In this document: positions 1 through 12,904 of the stretch, in pieces | Layout: every line of letters starts with the position of its first letter | Numbering within the stretch: position 1 is the first letter of the stretch | Assembly (NCBI GenBank): GCA_031763025.1 | Contig: JASSKH010000023.1 | Span: 1,860,001 to 1,924,000 of the forward strand | Reading direction: 5' to 3' | DNA: 64,000 bases | Source of the DNA: Macrocystis pyrifera | Lineage: Eukaryota; Sar; Phaeophyceae; Laminariales; Laminariaceae | The notes under the pieces: generated by a model | Database searches by the model: none | Seen by the model: only the letters and a program-made list of their open reading frames with translations | Told to the model about the DNA's origin: nothing | Made by a program: the position numbers and the translations under genes

Positions 1-2060
1 CGCGCAAGGCATATTACGACGGCTGTTCCGTGCGTATGTATGTACGTACACATACAGCAATAGGGTTGCAAGAAAACCGGTACCAGGGTACGATGGATCT
101 CCTCGCGTGCTAAAATAAAAAAATAACATCGCCGCGATACGAAGCACTACTGTAGTGTTGATACAACAGAGTCGTATGTATGATACCTACTGGCGCTACC
201 TGGATCGTCTGCGCAGCTACCGCACCAACAAGGTGCCATGAAAAAAAGGGCACGCTGTAATTACTGGTACCCAACCCTGACACCCGTAAGCCACGGCAAA
301 TCAAGGCCATTCTACACGCGGCAAAAACAACCGTCGTCTGGCACAACATAAAAAAATAACGCGCGCAATCCTTTTTCCGTGTTGGTTTTCCAATCGAGGA
401 GGGGGAGGGCTCCTCACATCGTGTCGTGTGCGTGCGTGAGTGCGTGAGTGCAGCTTCGGGATCCTAAATACCACGTGACATTTAACCTGCCTTTGTGTCT
501 GTCTTGTGTCGTTGTCCCTTTTAAGGTAACAAATGACCTGCCTTTGTGTGTGATTTACGTCGTTGTCCCTTATCCAAACAGTCCCATTTTGTACAGTACT
601 TAGTACTGGTATTCTTGTGCTACTCTTCTGTCTAGCAAAACTGAGCAGGGTTGACTGCAGTCTGACTGACATAATGCGGTCACGCTGCTGGAGGTTGGCT
701 TGGGTTTCGAATCTCGGCTGGCGTTACTGTGAATTCTACGGAAAAGGCACTTATCGGTTATCAATTTTCCGAGTCTTCTTTCGTCGCTGAACAAGTAAAG
801 CTATCTCTAAGGGAAACCCTATCCCTAAGGGAGAGCGCGAGCTGCCGATAAAAATCGACGAGTAGCGGGAACGCTTGACCATATCGACGATCAAAATCAG
901 GGGCGTATCAGCGGGGGAGAAAGGGAGACACCTGTGACAACGGCTTGCACAGAAGACCGCTCAGCGTATCAAACAACCTCCCACCAGTTGAGGAAAGCAA
1001 ACTTGATAACCACTTCCAGCACAGACGCATGCTATGGTGGAAGGATGAACCTGAAACATTCGGAGGCTACTCTTAAGGACCTACCTCTACACTATTATTA
1101 TTACTAATGTAACACACTCCCCAAGAATAAATTCCGTGTCGATTTTCTCCGAAACAAGCTTCAAGGGGCACACAGAACGAAACTGGTGGCTCTCGAAATA
1201 ACACGTCGAGATATTTCCATCGCTCGGCGCTGTTATATAGGGATTGCGCCCTTCCCGTTCTAAAAAAAATAAGGCCTTACGTCCAAGATGATGTGTTATC
1301 TCAAGTGTTACTTACGCGTGTTACACGCTACTGCTGTAGTAACAGTAGTATCTCACACAACAACTCGCTTCAAGCAAAAATGCACACTTAACCCGAAAAG
1401 CAGATTCCATGGCCCACACACTACACTAAGAGGTCCGTAACAAGATCGATTACAAAAACAATGTTGGGCCGTGTGTGTCTCCCCGGCCGTGCCCTTGAGA
1501 AGCCACATCAGTCGGAAATAGTTTGCCCCAAAAACTGCTAACCCCTAGATCCTACAAGGCGTCTATCACCACTACTCTGTGTATCACCACTATCACCCCT
1601 ATTTCTAGGCCTGGTGCATGGTGAGGTTACTGGTGCGTGTTCTGTATTCCATGACTACGAAGAGCGAAATTCGCGGGGCGCGAAGCGCGACGACGATTGC
1701 GCAATCCTCCTCTATAATGGTCGGCCGTGGGGGTGTGTGAAGGGTCCGGAGAATATGCTGCCGGGTGGTATTATTAATGGAAATCGAACTCAACCCCTTT
1801 AAACCCGCACCCACGTCTATGGATGCAAACAACTTGAGTCAAGTCCGGGATAATGTTGCAGTGCGAATGAAAGGGTTCATGACCTGTGTTCGTTCGCTTG
1901 GTCGATCGATTTAGCATCTTCACCGTGCGAGACGTACATACACAGGACCGATTTAGACGCGGCTGGGTTCCATACTAAACTCACTTATATTTGTCATCGT
2001 CTTTCTTTCACTTGATTATAAGCACCTGCTTCGCGCTCAGCGAGTCTACGACAAATAATC
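1..2060. other. No gene recognised
   Basis: Mixed-composition sequence with short frames only. Near 700 a GGGTTTCGAATCTC word resembles a Pol III B box but lacks a partner A box. Nothing else supported. Confidence 0.5.
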
Positions 2061-2254
2061 GTCGCTTCTATATACGACCTTTGCTTTCTTGGCATTCTTT
2101 GGTCTCTTCGCGAACTTGCTGATCGCCTCACACTTCTTTCTCGGAAAAACAATTGCTTTCTTTGCGTTCTTTGCTTTCTTTGCTCCCTTACACTAACCTC
2201 AAGATAAAATTCCCGACACTAAATCCAACACAACAAAAATCCCACACTATTAAT

Positions 2255-2525
2255 AGTTTCAAGATAAGAAGTCCCATTACTGAATTTCAAGATATGAGAA
2301 AATCCGACAAAAAATACCCGAAAAAAAGTCGAAATATGGTTGCTCAAAACTGGACTTGGAATCGAAATCCCGTCAAAACTGAGCGAGAGAGCTGATCCTA
2401 CACTACTTTCAAAATATTGCAAAAAAAAAAAGCCGAAAAAAAAACGAAAAAGCTCAATACTCGACTCGGAACCCAAAAGCCGTCAAAACTGAGCGAGATA
2501 GCCGATCCTACACTTTCAAGATAAT
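2255..2525. repeat. Imperfect tandem repeat of ~107 bp
   Basis: CCGTCAAAACTGAGCGAGA..GCCGATCCTACACT..TTTCAAGATA occurs at about 2371 and 2479, with a weaker third unit before them. A-rich between units. Preceded by a CTTTCTTTG tract (2060-2190). Confidence 0.7.
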
Positions 2526-2817
2526 TAACTCCGGTTTATATATTTTCAGGGGTGAGTTTTTAGCGGTGAGACAGGCTCTCTTTCGTTTACATTGGTGAGG
2601 TTCGCTCTCCGCACAACAACACAGCACGTGCAAGCTCGGAGCATTGACTAGCATGTCCGCGATTTACCGTCCATCCCCGCTAAAGCGACCCAAGTCGGTG
2701 TCCCAGCTTCTGGCAGAGCGAGTTCTGGAGGTGGTGGTGGAGGTGGCGATGGAGGAACGCCCTGGACGGTTGTGAGGGGAGAGCCTCAAAAAGAATACCT
2801 ACAGTGTTGTACCCATA

Positions 2818-3366
2818 CATGTGGCGTCCGAGCTTTTTTTCCTGAATGGTGGCGGCACTCTTGGCATTGCCAAGTCGCCAATTTGTAACTACAATCATAA
2901 AACTACAATTAATCATTGACCTCTGTCCGCTTTGCATAATTTGTAGTACTTTTCCTTCCGGAGTGAGCGTAGCGGGAGGCGAATGCCGCCCGCGGAGCGA
3001 AGCGCCTTGTATGATAACTGGTATACAAAAGTATAGGCTAACGAATAAGAAGTGGCGTAATAAGAACGCCAGCCCATTTTTTAGGGGGCGCTAAGAAAAC
3101 AGGATTGACAAATCGTGCTCGGAGACGAGCCCTATACCAAATCCTTCCAGGTACCTAATGTCGTACCAGGTATGGTATTAATACAAGGCGCTTCGCTCAG
3201 GAAGAAACAGTACATCAAATTATTCGAAGCGGACAGGTCGATGATTGAACATATTAACAGTTTTTTTTACGATTGTTGTAGTTGCAAACTGGCGAGACTT
3301 GATAATGCCAAGAGTCCCGCCGCCATGCTTCATTGATTGAGGAGAAAACAGCTCGGACGCCACATA
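2818..3366. mobile_element. Inverted-repeat (foldback) element
   Basis: The segment 2818-3018 (ATGTGGCGTCCGAGC through GAGCGAAGCGCCTTGTAT) recurs as an inverted copy at about 3183-3366, with small gaps. Arms about 180-200 bp, spacer about 165 bp. The inner arm ends carry short palindromic GAGCGAAGCG / CGCTTCGCTC words. No conserved coding frame. Confidence 0.7.
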
Positions 3367-3399
3367 CGCTTCGCGTCGCGGGCGGTTCCGCCCGCTACG

Positions 3400-5200
3400 C
3401 TCGCTCACATGCCGTACGTACGTACGTATCCCAGGTAGGGTACTTATTTTCTCCTTTTGATAAGCTGTACGTACCTGGTATGTACGAAAGAGAAAGCACA
3501 GCACGGCACGGCAGCAGCACCGCAAAAACAATGAAAATGACACCGAAAAAATCGGAAAGAAAAAAAAACCCCGTCCCCTCTTATGTAATATTTTTCTGCC
3601 TGATTGAAACACCTTGCTTGCATCAGTCGTCAGAAGAAAAAAGAAAAAAATCGAACAGCAGAGCTCTCTCCTCCTCGTAAGCCGCCCGCCCCTCTCGCGA
3701 CCACCTCGCTACCGATTCGGTCCGGTTAAAGCTTTCCTCCCAATTTGTCACAGTGAACCCCGTCGCCCGCCCCGCGCGAAGCCCGGTGCTCTCCGTGACC
3801 CTCGTTCGCCAGCTCGACAATGTTGGTGCTCAGACTGCGTACGTCTCCCGGTGAACTTCAGCTTGGTACGCAAAAATAAGCACCGCTTGAATCTTATCTT
3901 GCAATCCCGAACGACCCTTATGGACTCGTACATAATCAATCTATTGTTCAGATGGGAGCCAGACAGAGCCCATTCATGCTTCCCTCGTGTCTCGAGGCAC
4001 ACGCGACGCCTAGCCAAGAAAACGGCGACCGCGCTTCCTGCAACCCCCCCCCCCCGACCCGCCAACATCCGCTGACACCCGTGACGGCGCCGGGCTCGTC
4101 CGCGATGCCATGCTCCGAGTACACGCACGCACACGAAACGAAAGAAGAAATAAGAAAAAAAGAACTGAAAGCGCAAAAACAAATCAACGAGCCGGTGAAA
4201 AAAAGCGAAAGAGAGCCTGCCAAACCGCTGAAAAAAACAAAACCGACCTTTTCTTTTTCGGTGATTTTCTTTTTGCTTTTTCCGGGCAAAAAAGTGTGGC
4301 ACGATAAGCAAGCACGCACAGGAACCACAGAACGCGAAGAAAGCAAATATCGTAGACGCGACAAAAAATCGTGGTAAGACTCGCTGAGCGCGAGGCAGGT
4401 TCTCAAAATCAAGTAATTTTGAAAAAAAGGACAATCGTAAGTTAACTTTAGGTAATAGCCTATGCTCAAAGTCGAAACAAGGACAGTGTCACAATAACGC
4501 TCAACAGAGTGAGCCTTGCTCAGAATACGTTGTTTCTTGCTCGTGAGCCCGTACTGTATCCAGCACAGTGAAAGCAACTCCGTCCTGTGCTGCTTTCATT
4601 GCAAGAACATACCGAGTTCGCCGAGAGAGCCATGTCTGCGTCTCGAAACATAATGAAACCGTGCCTTCGGGAAAGACAGCAGTACAAATACGTAGCCAAA
4701 ACAGCAGCAGTCTCTCACGCGTGCCCACTTTTCAACAGCGGCAGCTGCGCGCGCGCACAGGCCTTTTGTCCTTTTGTCTGCCAACAAAACGTGCAGGCGT
4801 CGGCCCCCTTTGCATCGTACAGGGGGTCGGTGCCAGAGGGCTCCTTGTTGGTGTTGTCTGTGCGTTCGTCGATTGAAGTACCCCAGAGTTTGTCCTCACA
4901 GTTTTCTTTTTGCTCACGAACCAGAGGTATTGTATAACAGTGGTTGGATGACTCTCTCCGGGGTTCGGGAGTATGAAACCGTCGGACAACAAGAGTTGAG
5001 TTCGACAACAAGTACGACTACGAATATTAAAGCAGCGAGGAACAGTTTGTCCCGCTAACGTATGAACGGAGCAGCAGCACACATGCATGTACTCAAGAAG
5101 AACTGCCAACGCAACGCGCAGCTTCATGCGGTTAAGATCCTCGCCAGTTACAATGGGAGCATCTGCCACGCTCCTCATTTCCACCGTTCTGGGTGGCATG
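3400..5200. other. No gene recognised; stop-poor purine-rich stretch
   Basis: Around 3950-4380 the plus strand is A-rich (GAAAGAAGAAATAAG and similar), so both strands have long frames: Lys-rich on plus, Phe-rich on minus. They overlap each other fully and show no domain, so none is annotated. Confidence 0.45.
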
Positions 5201-5267
5201 CGTATTACCTGTGAGGTGCTGGGTCATGCCCAGTGGTTATGAAATTGGGGTAGGAGTAGAGGTACTG

Positions 5268-5850
5268 GGAGTACTCTGAGGTACTGGAGAGTACTCTGAG
5301 GCACTGTAGAGTACTCTGAGGTACTGGATATTGGAGAGTACTCTGAGGCACTGGAGAGTACTCTGAGGCACTGGAGGGTATTCTGAGGCACTGGAGAGTA
5401 CTATGAGGTGCTGGAGAGTACTCAAAGGTATTGGACAATACTCTGAGGTACTGGACAGTACCCTGAGGTACTGGGCAGTACTCGGAGGCACTGGAGGGTA
5501 ATCTGAGGCAATGTAGAGTACTCTGAGGCACTGGAGAGTACTCTGAAGTGCTGGAGAGTACTCTGAGGTACTAGAGAGTACTCAGAGGCATATGAGAGTA
5601 TTTGGGTACTGGAGAGTATTCTTGAGGTACTGGAGAGTACTCTGAGGTACTGAAAAGTACTCTAGGGTACTGGAAAGTACTCTGAGGCACTGGAAAGTAC
5701 TCTGAGGCACTGGGCGGTACTCTGAGGTACTGGAGAGTACTTTGTGGTACTGGAGAGTACTCTGAGGTACTGGAAAGTACCCTAAGATACTAGAAAGTAC
5801 TCTGGGGTAATGACGAGTACTCTGAGGTACTACAAATTCCTCTCACCTAC
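5268..5850. repeat. Minisatellite, GAGTACTCTGAGGTACTG units
   Basis: About 28 diverged units of 18-20 bp over 580 bp, consensus GGAGAGTACTCTGAGGTACT. GTACTC and GAGTAC words give local dyad symmetry. Long open frames here are produced by the repeat and are not genes. Confidence 0.95.
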
Positions 5851-5859
5851 TGGTACTAG

Positions 5860-7900
5860 CGAGGTACTGGGTTAGTCTAAACCGGCAGTATGCACATATA
5901 TAATTGCTCAAGTTATTCGTACATTCGTGCTTCTTAAATTTCCATTGATACCCTTTGCGGGTGGGAATATAAAGGGCCGTGTGATGGGCATGGCGAGCAT
6001 TGGCACCACTACTATCGGTCTCCTCCATGGTATCAACAAATCAAATTATCAACCAGTTACCGTATACAGCAAAAGAAAGGCACAGCAGTGTAAGCAGCAC
6101 CTCGTATCTGCCTCATCCTCGTACCACAACTATTAATACGAGTATGCCACGTGTACAAGTACTGCTGTAAACCTTATCTACATAGTCTTACGTCGTAGTC
6201 GTCTACGAGCTTATATACAGCCGTACGTACGAGATTACAACGTACCAGTACCTGGTACCAGGGTGGCGGTACCAGGGTGGCATGTACACTTCGAACTACT
6301 GCTGTATACCGGTCCAGGCACTGCCTTTACTTGTACCAGATACAAGCTACGAGTACAGCCAGTAGCCCCCGGTGGAGACATCTGCTTCCTCGCAATACGT
6401 GCAATCCAGAACGCTGCAGTCAGAATGTTCTTGTTTTTTTTTTAACATCACTTCCACTTCCCAGCTTAAATCGTAGGAGGGTTTTACCCTCAGCGGCCTT
6501 CTTCTGGACAAGCCGTGGTCACAGGTGTCGTCTCTTCTCTCACGAGTATGCACTCGGTGAGACTTTAACCCACGAAATTGATCCTCTTAATATTAATAGT
6601 AGGCATGCGGACCACCTACCAAGCCACCGGGGACGCCGGCAACTTATAGAATGTACAAGGTTCCCCTCCGGGAGGTGCCTAGGGGAGTGGCGCAAGAGCG
6701 AAATAATACACGCATGAAATCCTGCACACCTGTTTAAAAAGTAGAAGCTGCATCCATCCATCATTAACGTGAAGAACACACACACATATTTTTGAGGACA
6801 GACTATGCTGTTTGCGGAATTAGTGTGAGATCATTACTACAATAATATAAAATATGGTACCGGTAAGTGGATATTGATCCTGAGTAGATGACTCGCGGCG
6901 ATCAATTCGATGAATGCGGCGTAAACGTAAGTACAAAAAAAACAGTGATGGCAATTCCGGCAATTCCGGAATTCGCCGGAATTGTATCCAGCCGGACGGA
7001 ATTTTTTGTTTCCCGCGGAATTATGGAATTCTCTGAGAGTAGAAGGCATAGTCTAGAGATCGTCGATGCCTGCTCGAAATCTGCAAATTGTTCAAGTTGT
7101 CTGCAGGAGAATGCTGCCGTTGGTAAGATGGTACCGTTGGGAGTTGGGAGTCGGGAGTGGGACGTGGATGTCATCATATTCTCAAGGTTTAATGATACCG
7201 GATACCGAAAGCCGGAGAGTTACGCGCTCGCGTTGCAATAATTAATTACTTCGAGTATTATCTGCATTGATTGCAGCTTGTTTAATGTTTCATTTTTTGT
7301 TTGTGTCTTCGTCTTGTGTTCTTGTGCTCTCGGTTGAAGGCCGTCACATACGGAGATACGGAGTATTCATAGTATGACATCAAAAAATGAAAAATAAATA
7401 AGAAGACATGGCAACACGTAGTGTGCGCTGACAAGCCACATCATCAGGATTCCCCGCCTCATATACGAAGTATATATCAATAATACAATCCGGCGCCACA
7501 GGTAGCGGTGGTGCCTTACGCTCGAAATATTGCAAAGGGCTGGGCGGCGTGTACACACGTACACACAACAGCAGTCGACGATACAACGTTGGGGGCTTTG
7601 TTGGGCTTCATCTGCGCTTTTCCGGAGGCTGTCATGAGGATACAGAAGAAAAAACACCCCTAATAATGAGATACTGAATCTGCGGGGCCCCCTCGATGTT
7701 CCGGGGCCCCCTGTCGGCCAGAATTGCCGGCCGGAACTGGAATTGCCCAAAACACGGAATTCCACGACCGGAACTAGGTCAAATCGCCGGAATTGTCATC
7801 GCTGCAAAAAAAGTTGCGTGAGGTCGAGGTTGCGCCATAATACTTCGTGACCGCCTGAGTAAGATATAGCACATACTGGTACAATAATGTATATTCCCCA
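5860..7900. other. No gene recognised
   Basis: Contains several TACCAGGTACC-type words (6240-6280) and short frames, without splice-site or homology support. Confidence 0.5.
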
Positions 7901-7904
7901 AAAA

Positions 7905-8762
7905 TAAATGTTTCTTGGTGCTCAGACCAACTATTATGGGAATTTTTTGAGACGTTATTTCTGGACAATATTTTTCTAGTTCTGAGGCTCCAAAAATATG
8001 TGAATGAAAAATGAGCAACCATCTATTATGGCTTCTGATCGTCAAAACTGGTTTTATATACAGTACCAGGTAGTATTGATTGGTTGGTTTCGTGGCGAGG
8101 CGTCCGAGAGCTGTTGTTTTTTTACATGGCTGTGGCCCGCGACATTTTCATCCAAGTTGTTTCTCAGTTGTCTCGGCGCGGCTTCGCTCGTCGCGAACGT
8201 TTCATAGCGGGCAAGTCGTCCTCCTCGTCGTCATCGAGGTCCGCGATTGCAGCGGCTGCGCGAGCGTTGTTTCATAGTACTAGAGGATCATCGCCGGCCA
8301 TGTCGAATCGGCATCGCGCTGCTGCTGCTCCTCCTGCTGCTGCTGCTCTGCTGCTGCTGCTGCTGCTAGCTAGTAACTGCTGCTGACGCTGCCGCTGCTA
8401 TCGCTTCTAGGTGATGGAGAGGCCATCTCCCACACGAGCACCGTAGGCCGTACGTACAGCTAGCCGTTGGTGTGAGTGGAAGGTGTATGTACTGCTGTGG
8501 TGGACAGGTGGGCAGCAGCAGGCAGAGCACCCAAAATCCAAATTTCTCAGTTCCTAGAGATACGGGACACCGCTCAGAACTGGGCTCAGTTCTGAGAGGA
8601 TTTGCTGATTTCTGCCCCCTCCAGGAACTGAGACCAAAAATATCGATGTTTTTCTGACCCATAATAGATGGTTCTTATTTCTGAGCGTCGGAGATCGCTA
8701 AAATATCCAGAAATAACGTCTCAAAAAATTCCCATAATAGTTGGTCTCAGGGAAACATCCAA
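7905..8762. mobile_element. Element with ~125-bp inverted terminal repeats
   Basis: The left arm, about 7908-8035 (CCAACTATTATGGGAATTTT through CCATCTATTATGG), has an inverted partner at about 8653-8757. The ~620-bp interior holds a GCT-repeat-rich frame (8084-8386) and its own small inverted words (CAGTTCTGAG). It has the shape of a non-autonomous DNA transposon. No transposase motif seen. Confidence 0.65.
8084..8386 (+). CDS. Open frame inside inverted-repeat element, doubtful
   Basis: 100 codons from ATG: an amphipathic first part (LFFYMAVARDIFIQVVSQLS), then poly-Ser and poly-Ala/Leu encoded by TCG and GCT repeats. No family recognised. Low-complexity DNA alone could keep this frame open, so coding is uncertain. 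Confidence 0.2.
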   Translation: MVSWRGVRELLFFYMAVARDIFIQVVSQLSRRGFARRERFIAGKSSSSSSSRSAIAAAARALFHSTRGSSPAMSNRHRAAAAPPAAAALLLLLLLASNCC

Positions 8763-8799
8763 GTTTCAAAGATAAGTAAAATGCTCGAGAACAAATCGT

Positions 8800-9530
8800 A
8801 GTCCGAGTACTGAGAGTATTGGAGCACTGGCGGCCATAATATTGCGAGTACTGAGAAGGCCCAAATACTGAGAGTAATGAGAGTATGAGCAGTACCGAAC
8901 CCCGAGCACACAACAGGTAAAAGTATGTACTCGCAGTATCGAAACACGAAATACTTGGAGTACAGGCAATGTCCGCAGTACAGAACCTCGAGATACTGAG
9001 TATTCGCGGTACATATTCCTCGCACAGTGCATACCTCGAAATACTGCCAGTCAGTGCTCAAAGTACTCGAGTTGTCTCCAGCGAAAGTAGTATGCTCCAA
9101 CTCCCACTCGTGGGACTATCTGGGAGTGTTTTGTGCCGAACAATAGGCCTGAGAATTGTCGACACAGCAGTGCACAGACCGTCGAAGTATAGTTCATACT
9201 CGAAGTAAACAGGGAATATTGAGGGTATTGCGGTACTGCGAGTACTTACTTGCAGAAAAGCGGTACGAACACTACCAACGGACGAAATACAGCCACACTA
9301 GTAGTCGCAGTACCCGCGGTACAGAGACACCTCCAGATACGAACCCCGAATTAGTACGAGCCCGAAAGTATACGTACGCAGTAGTATCTGAAGTAAGTAG
9401 TATTATAGTACAGAACCTCAAAATACTGCGAGTACTCGCAGTATCTGTGGAGTACAAAAAACCCGAAATACTGCGAGTGTACGAAGTACCTACAGCAGTA
9501 TTTTCTCGAGCATACTTTGTATTGGGAGCA
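8800..9530. repeat. Degenerate ACTGCGAGTACT-rich region
   Basis: Many scattered copies of GAGTACTGAGAGTA, AATACTGCGAGTACTCGCAG and related words without a fixed period. It resembles an old, scrambled relative of the 5268 minisatellite. Confidence 0.6.
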
Positions 9531-9693
9531 GCTGTGAAATGTTGAGGTATGAACGCACGCCACACGTACGCGCGCCCAAACTCTTTGCCTTGGGCAAAAA
9601 CACACAACTTGTATTATATCTTATACGTTCAGAAAAGCAAGGTGGATGTACCGGTACGGAAAAAGTCACAAGTGCAAAACAAAACAAAAAAAG

Positions 9694-9780
9694 CGTGGAT
9701 GGTGCGAATCGAACCTCGGAATCGAATATTTCGTCGAGCGCAGTATCAAATCTACGCTGCGCTAGAGCAGTAGTGCTCGT
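9694..9780 (-). tRNA. tRNA-like sequence, probably degenerate or SINE head
   Basis: On the minus strand TAGCGCAGCG resembles an A box, and GAGGTTCGATTCG a B box, at tRNA-like spacing, followed by CACCATCCACGC and a T7 run typical of Pol III termination. A D stem GCGC/GCGC is possible, but the loop is too long and the acceptor and T stems do not pair. Not a functional tRNA by eye. Confidence 0.35.
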
Positions 9781-10132
9781 ACAACTGGCACGTTGTTTTT
9801 TCAACGCAATCTAAAACACATTGCACGATCTCCTACAGCATTAGAGTAGCTTGTACAGGTACGACTGCATATACAGCAGGTACTGCTGTAAAATGCCACG
9901 TGATATGATACGACAGCAGAAGATACGCGTACTGCGACGGAACGTACGTGTACTGATCCCCTTTCAGTTGGCGCTAGGATCTATCGGTCGGCAGTGTAGG
10001 ACACACAGAAGTCAGTAACTACTGCTGTTGTAATTTTGTTTTGTACGAACGCTGATGTGTTGTACGAACGATCAATGCCGGTCACACAATGCGCAAGGCA
10101 CGTGCATAGGCCAATGTCGACAACAACGAACA

Positions 10133-11047
10133 CTAGTAATGTGCGTATAGCGCGGATCTTCCACATGCGCATGCCTTCCACATGCGCATATTACCCTTCC
10201 TGCTGCTGCTGTTAGCGCACTGTGCTGAGCAGAGCTGGAACAGTGGCAATGTTGGATCACACACAACAATATGCAGAAGAACCAGCACGAGCAGGGAGAG
10301 AGGTGATGATGATGGTGTGGTCGTGGCGTGGTGAAGTGATCGATCGAAATCTCCGATGTATTCAACTTTGATGGCCGCAGTACGATCATCCATACGCGCA
10401 AGGTGTGCCCACTGCTGCTGCTGGGCAGCAGGGTTGTGGTGCAGTTGTAGGAAGCTGGAGGTAAGCTCGCTCTGTGCACTACTGTTGCTATTGTTGTCTG
10501 GGCGGTGGTCCGTGCTCCGTGCAACACAAAAAAATGTACAGGGATATACGTCAGACCGGGTACAAAGGTATGAAAAAAAATATGCCAGACGGTGGGATAC
10601 AGACGGCAGGCTCCGACAAACACAAACCAACCACAGCAACACTGCGCACATTGGTGTGTCGCACACGCACGGCGTGTGGGCGGCAGCGTTGGAACGACGG
10701 GATCTCTGCATATTGTCTTTTGTGTACCTGGTATACGTCTGAGCTGTGTGCTCACAGCTCATGAGAGCCTTGGGGAGAAAACAGACAACATTTACCGATG
10801 CGTACGTACAAAATAAGGCCTCTCGTACTGAAACCAGGGAAATCGTCTTATCCACTGCCGCCGGCAAAAAAAGTTTGAGCGCCCGCCACGCGCTCCAGAG
10901 TGCACGGATCGCGCCGAGACCTCGACCAATGTGTCCGGCCGGGCTTCCCGTGTCCCGAGTACTTGGTGTCTCGCCGAAAAGTGCTTTGTACGAAGAGAAA
11001 AGTTGGCAAAAGTACGAAAATTTGACCAAACATACGTATACATACAC
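10133..11047 (-). CDS. Unrecognised 304-codon open frame
   Basis: A long frame for this composition. It has no recognisable domain: an aromatic-rich start, a stretch IGRGLGAIRALWSAWRALKL, Cys-rich middle segments, a QQQQ run, and hydrophobic LSLLVLVLLHIVV near residue 260. Other frames here are also stop-poor, which weakens the case. No convincing splice sites were fixed. It could be an exon or chance. Confidence 0.25.
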   Translation of the reverse strand: MYVYVCLVKFSYFCQLFSSYKALFGETPSTRDTGSPAGHIGRGLGAIRALWSAWRALKLFLPAAVDKTISLVSVREALFCTYASVNVVCFLPKALMSCEHTAQTYTRYTKDNMQRSRRSNAAAHTPCVCDTPMCAVLLWLVCVCRSLPSVSHRLAYFFSYLCTRSDVYPCTFFCVARSTDHRPDNNSNSSAQSELTSSFLQLHHNPAAQQQQWAHLARMDDRTAAIKVEYIGDFDRSLHHATTTPSSSPLSLLVLVLLHIVVCDPTLPLFQLCSAQCANSSSRKGNMRMWKACACGRSALYAHY

Positions 11048-11049
11048 CT

Positions 11050-12900
11050 ATTTAATAGAACTACTATTAATATTAATGAATACCAGGTACCTATTAATAA
11101 TACTACTATTAATACTATTAATAGTATATATCTGATATTATTAATAGAATAGGTACATACCCCCCCAACCTCCTTACGCGACACTCGACAGCAGTTGACA
11201 GCAGTGAGTCGACCGCAATAGATGAGTGAAGAGATTAGCCGAGGGCCCTATTACAGAAATATACGCAGCTTGCAAAGTGGAGTATCAACTATTTAATCAG
11301 CCGAACTCACAGCTGACGTATTTCAAAATTTATAAAAACATATATCAAGAGCAGAAGAGGCCAAGAACAAGTACGATAGTGAGATTCATCCAAAACACGT
11401 ACTTGTACGTCAAGACCTGCTGCAACATTTACAGGGAGTACTAAAAATTTCTGGTGTCTTGGTGCGTATGTCACGTGTGAACCTGCTGTAAACCAACTTT
11501 CGACTGTCTTGTGTACCCCGGCCCTCACGTGTCGATCTGCTGTTTCAGTTCGCGAAATGGTACTGGCCGAAATCAATTGGAAATCGAACCAGCTGTAAGT
11601 ACTATCGTCTCGTCGACCCTGGTGGCATCCAGGGGAGTCTCTGGCCAGTAGTCAATCGCGAGGGAAATAATGGAAAACGCGCGCGGTTCACGCAGCTTGC
11701 AAAGTTGAGTATCGACCGATCTGCCGATCGGTTGAACTCACAGCTGACGTGCTTTCTTAGTTTCTTATAAAAAAAGAAATATATCAATCGTACGAGGTAC
11801 CCCAAATACGCCCAAATCAAGACAAAACATATACGACCAAAACTTGGAAAGTAAACCCCAGCAGAAGCGCTGGTTGTGTGAGGTAGCATTAGTGGTAACG
11901 CAGGCATATAGGTACAATTATCATTGATTGATACTCAATGTCTAAACAACACGCTCCCTGAAATGCTATATTAATAATAAAATAAGCACCAGCATGCAAC
12001 ACCAATGCGGCTTCGGCACTTACCCCGTGCGGCTTAGCCTCGCGCGTGGCGCTGTTCGCACTGCGCAGTCTTCGAGTCTTCGGGCGCTTGTCGGGCTTGG
12101 TCCAAAAGCCCAGAAGTGATCGGCTAGCTACCTCGTAGTCCTTCGAGGTTCTCTCCCTTGCCCCCGCTTCCCCAAATATATGCCCTGCGACTTTGTGAGA
12201 CGCACAATGCACCCTAAGATAGGTGGTACTGCTGGGCTACCCCCTTCGCCAATTCTGTGTGGCACGGTGCCAGAGCAAATGCCTACCTGCAGCCTGAGTT
12301 ACGCGTCTCTAGGAGACCAACTTTATTAGTTGCCCCCGACAAAGAATTCCAGTCCTAATCTCTACAAACCCTTATTCAAATTCTCAAATTTCAAGTGCAA
12401 GGTGCAGAGTGCTGGGTGCTGGGTGCAGGATGCCGGGCAGCAAGCGAGGCGCAGAGACTTTTTCAAGGCGGTTCATACGTGCCTGTTATTGCTAAAACCT
12501 TCGTGGTGGGTGTACATCTTTGCGAGGAACCCCTTGGTCTGGAGAATATAGGGTGGGTGAGGGTGCGCTTGTGCTTGTGTTGTTCTAAAAGTTACCCTGC
12601 TACTAGACCATACAGCAGTATATTTCTGGGTTTATTTCTTCGATTGCGGAGGAATTAACAATTTTAATTTTAACACCGATCAATCCTTGTCACCATGTAT
12701 GTTTTCACATCATGGATACATGTGATCAGCATGTCTCTATGTGCGTTTCCTTCCTCCTTCCTCTGTCATACTGCTCTGTTGTCTTGTTTGTTGTACAAGG
12801 CTTGCAGCAGGGTTTCTGAGTACGAGCTGTGCCGCGTAGAGCCATGATGGACTTATTCGTACCAGGTACACTATTCAACTGCAGAGTCCGACCACCGCGT
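11050..12900. other. No gene recognised; repeated block
   Basis: A segment at about 11265-11350 (GCTTGCAAAGTGGAGTATCA, then CTCACAGCTGACGT) recurs at about 11695-11775, so part of this stretch is a diverged direct duplication. TATTAATAGTA words cluster at 11060-11150. Confidence 0.5.
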
Positions 12901-12904
12901 GAAC

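Noticed and set aside
655-730. Possible tRNA near 700 (GGGTTTCGAATCTC)
   Set aside because: No A box at proper spacing, no stems, and no terminator.
3748-4577. Overlapping 228- and 209-codon minus frames and 141-codon plus frame
   Set aside because: They overlap in several frames over purine-rich DNA, show no domain, and have no splice or start context.
5205-5531. 108-codon minus frame with SEYSPVPQSTLQ repeats
   Set aside because: Translation of the GAGTACTCTGAGGTACTG minisatellite.
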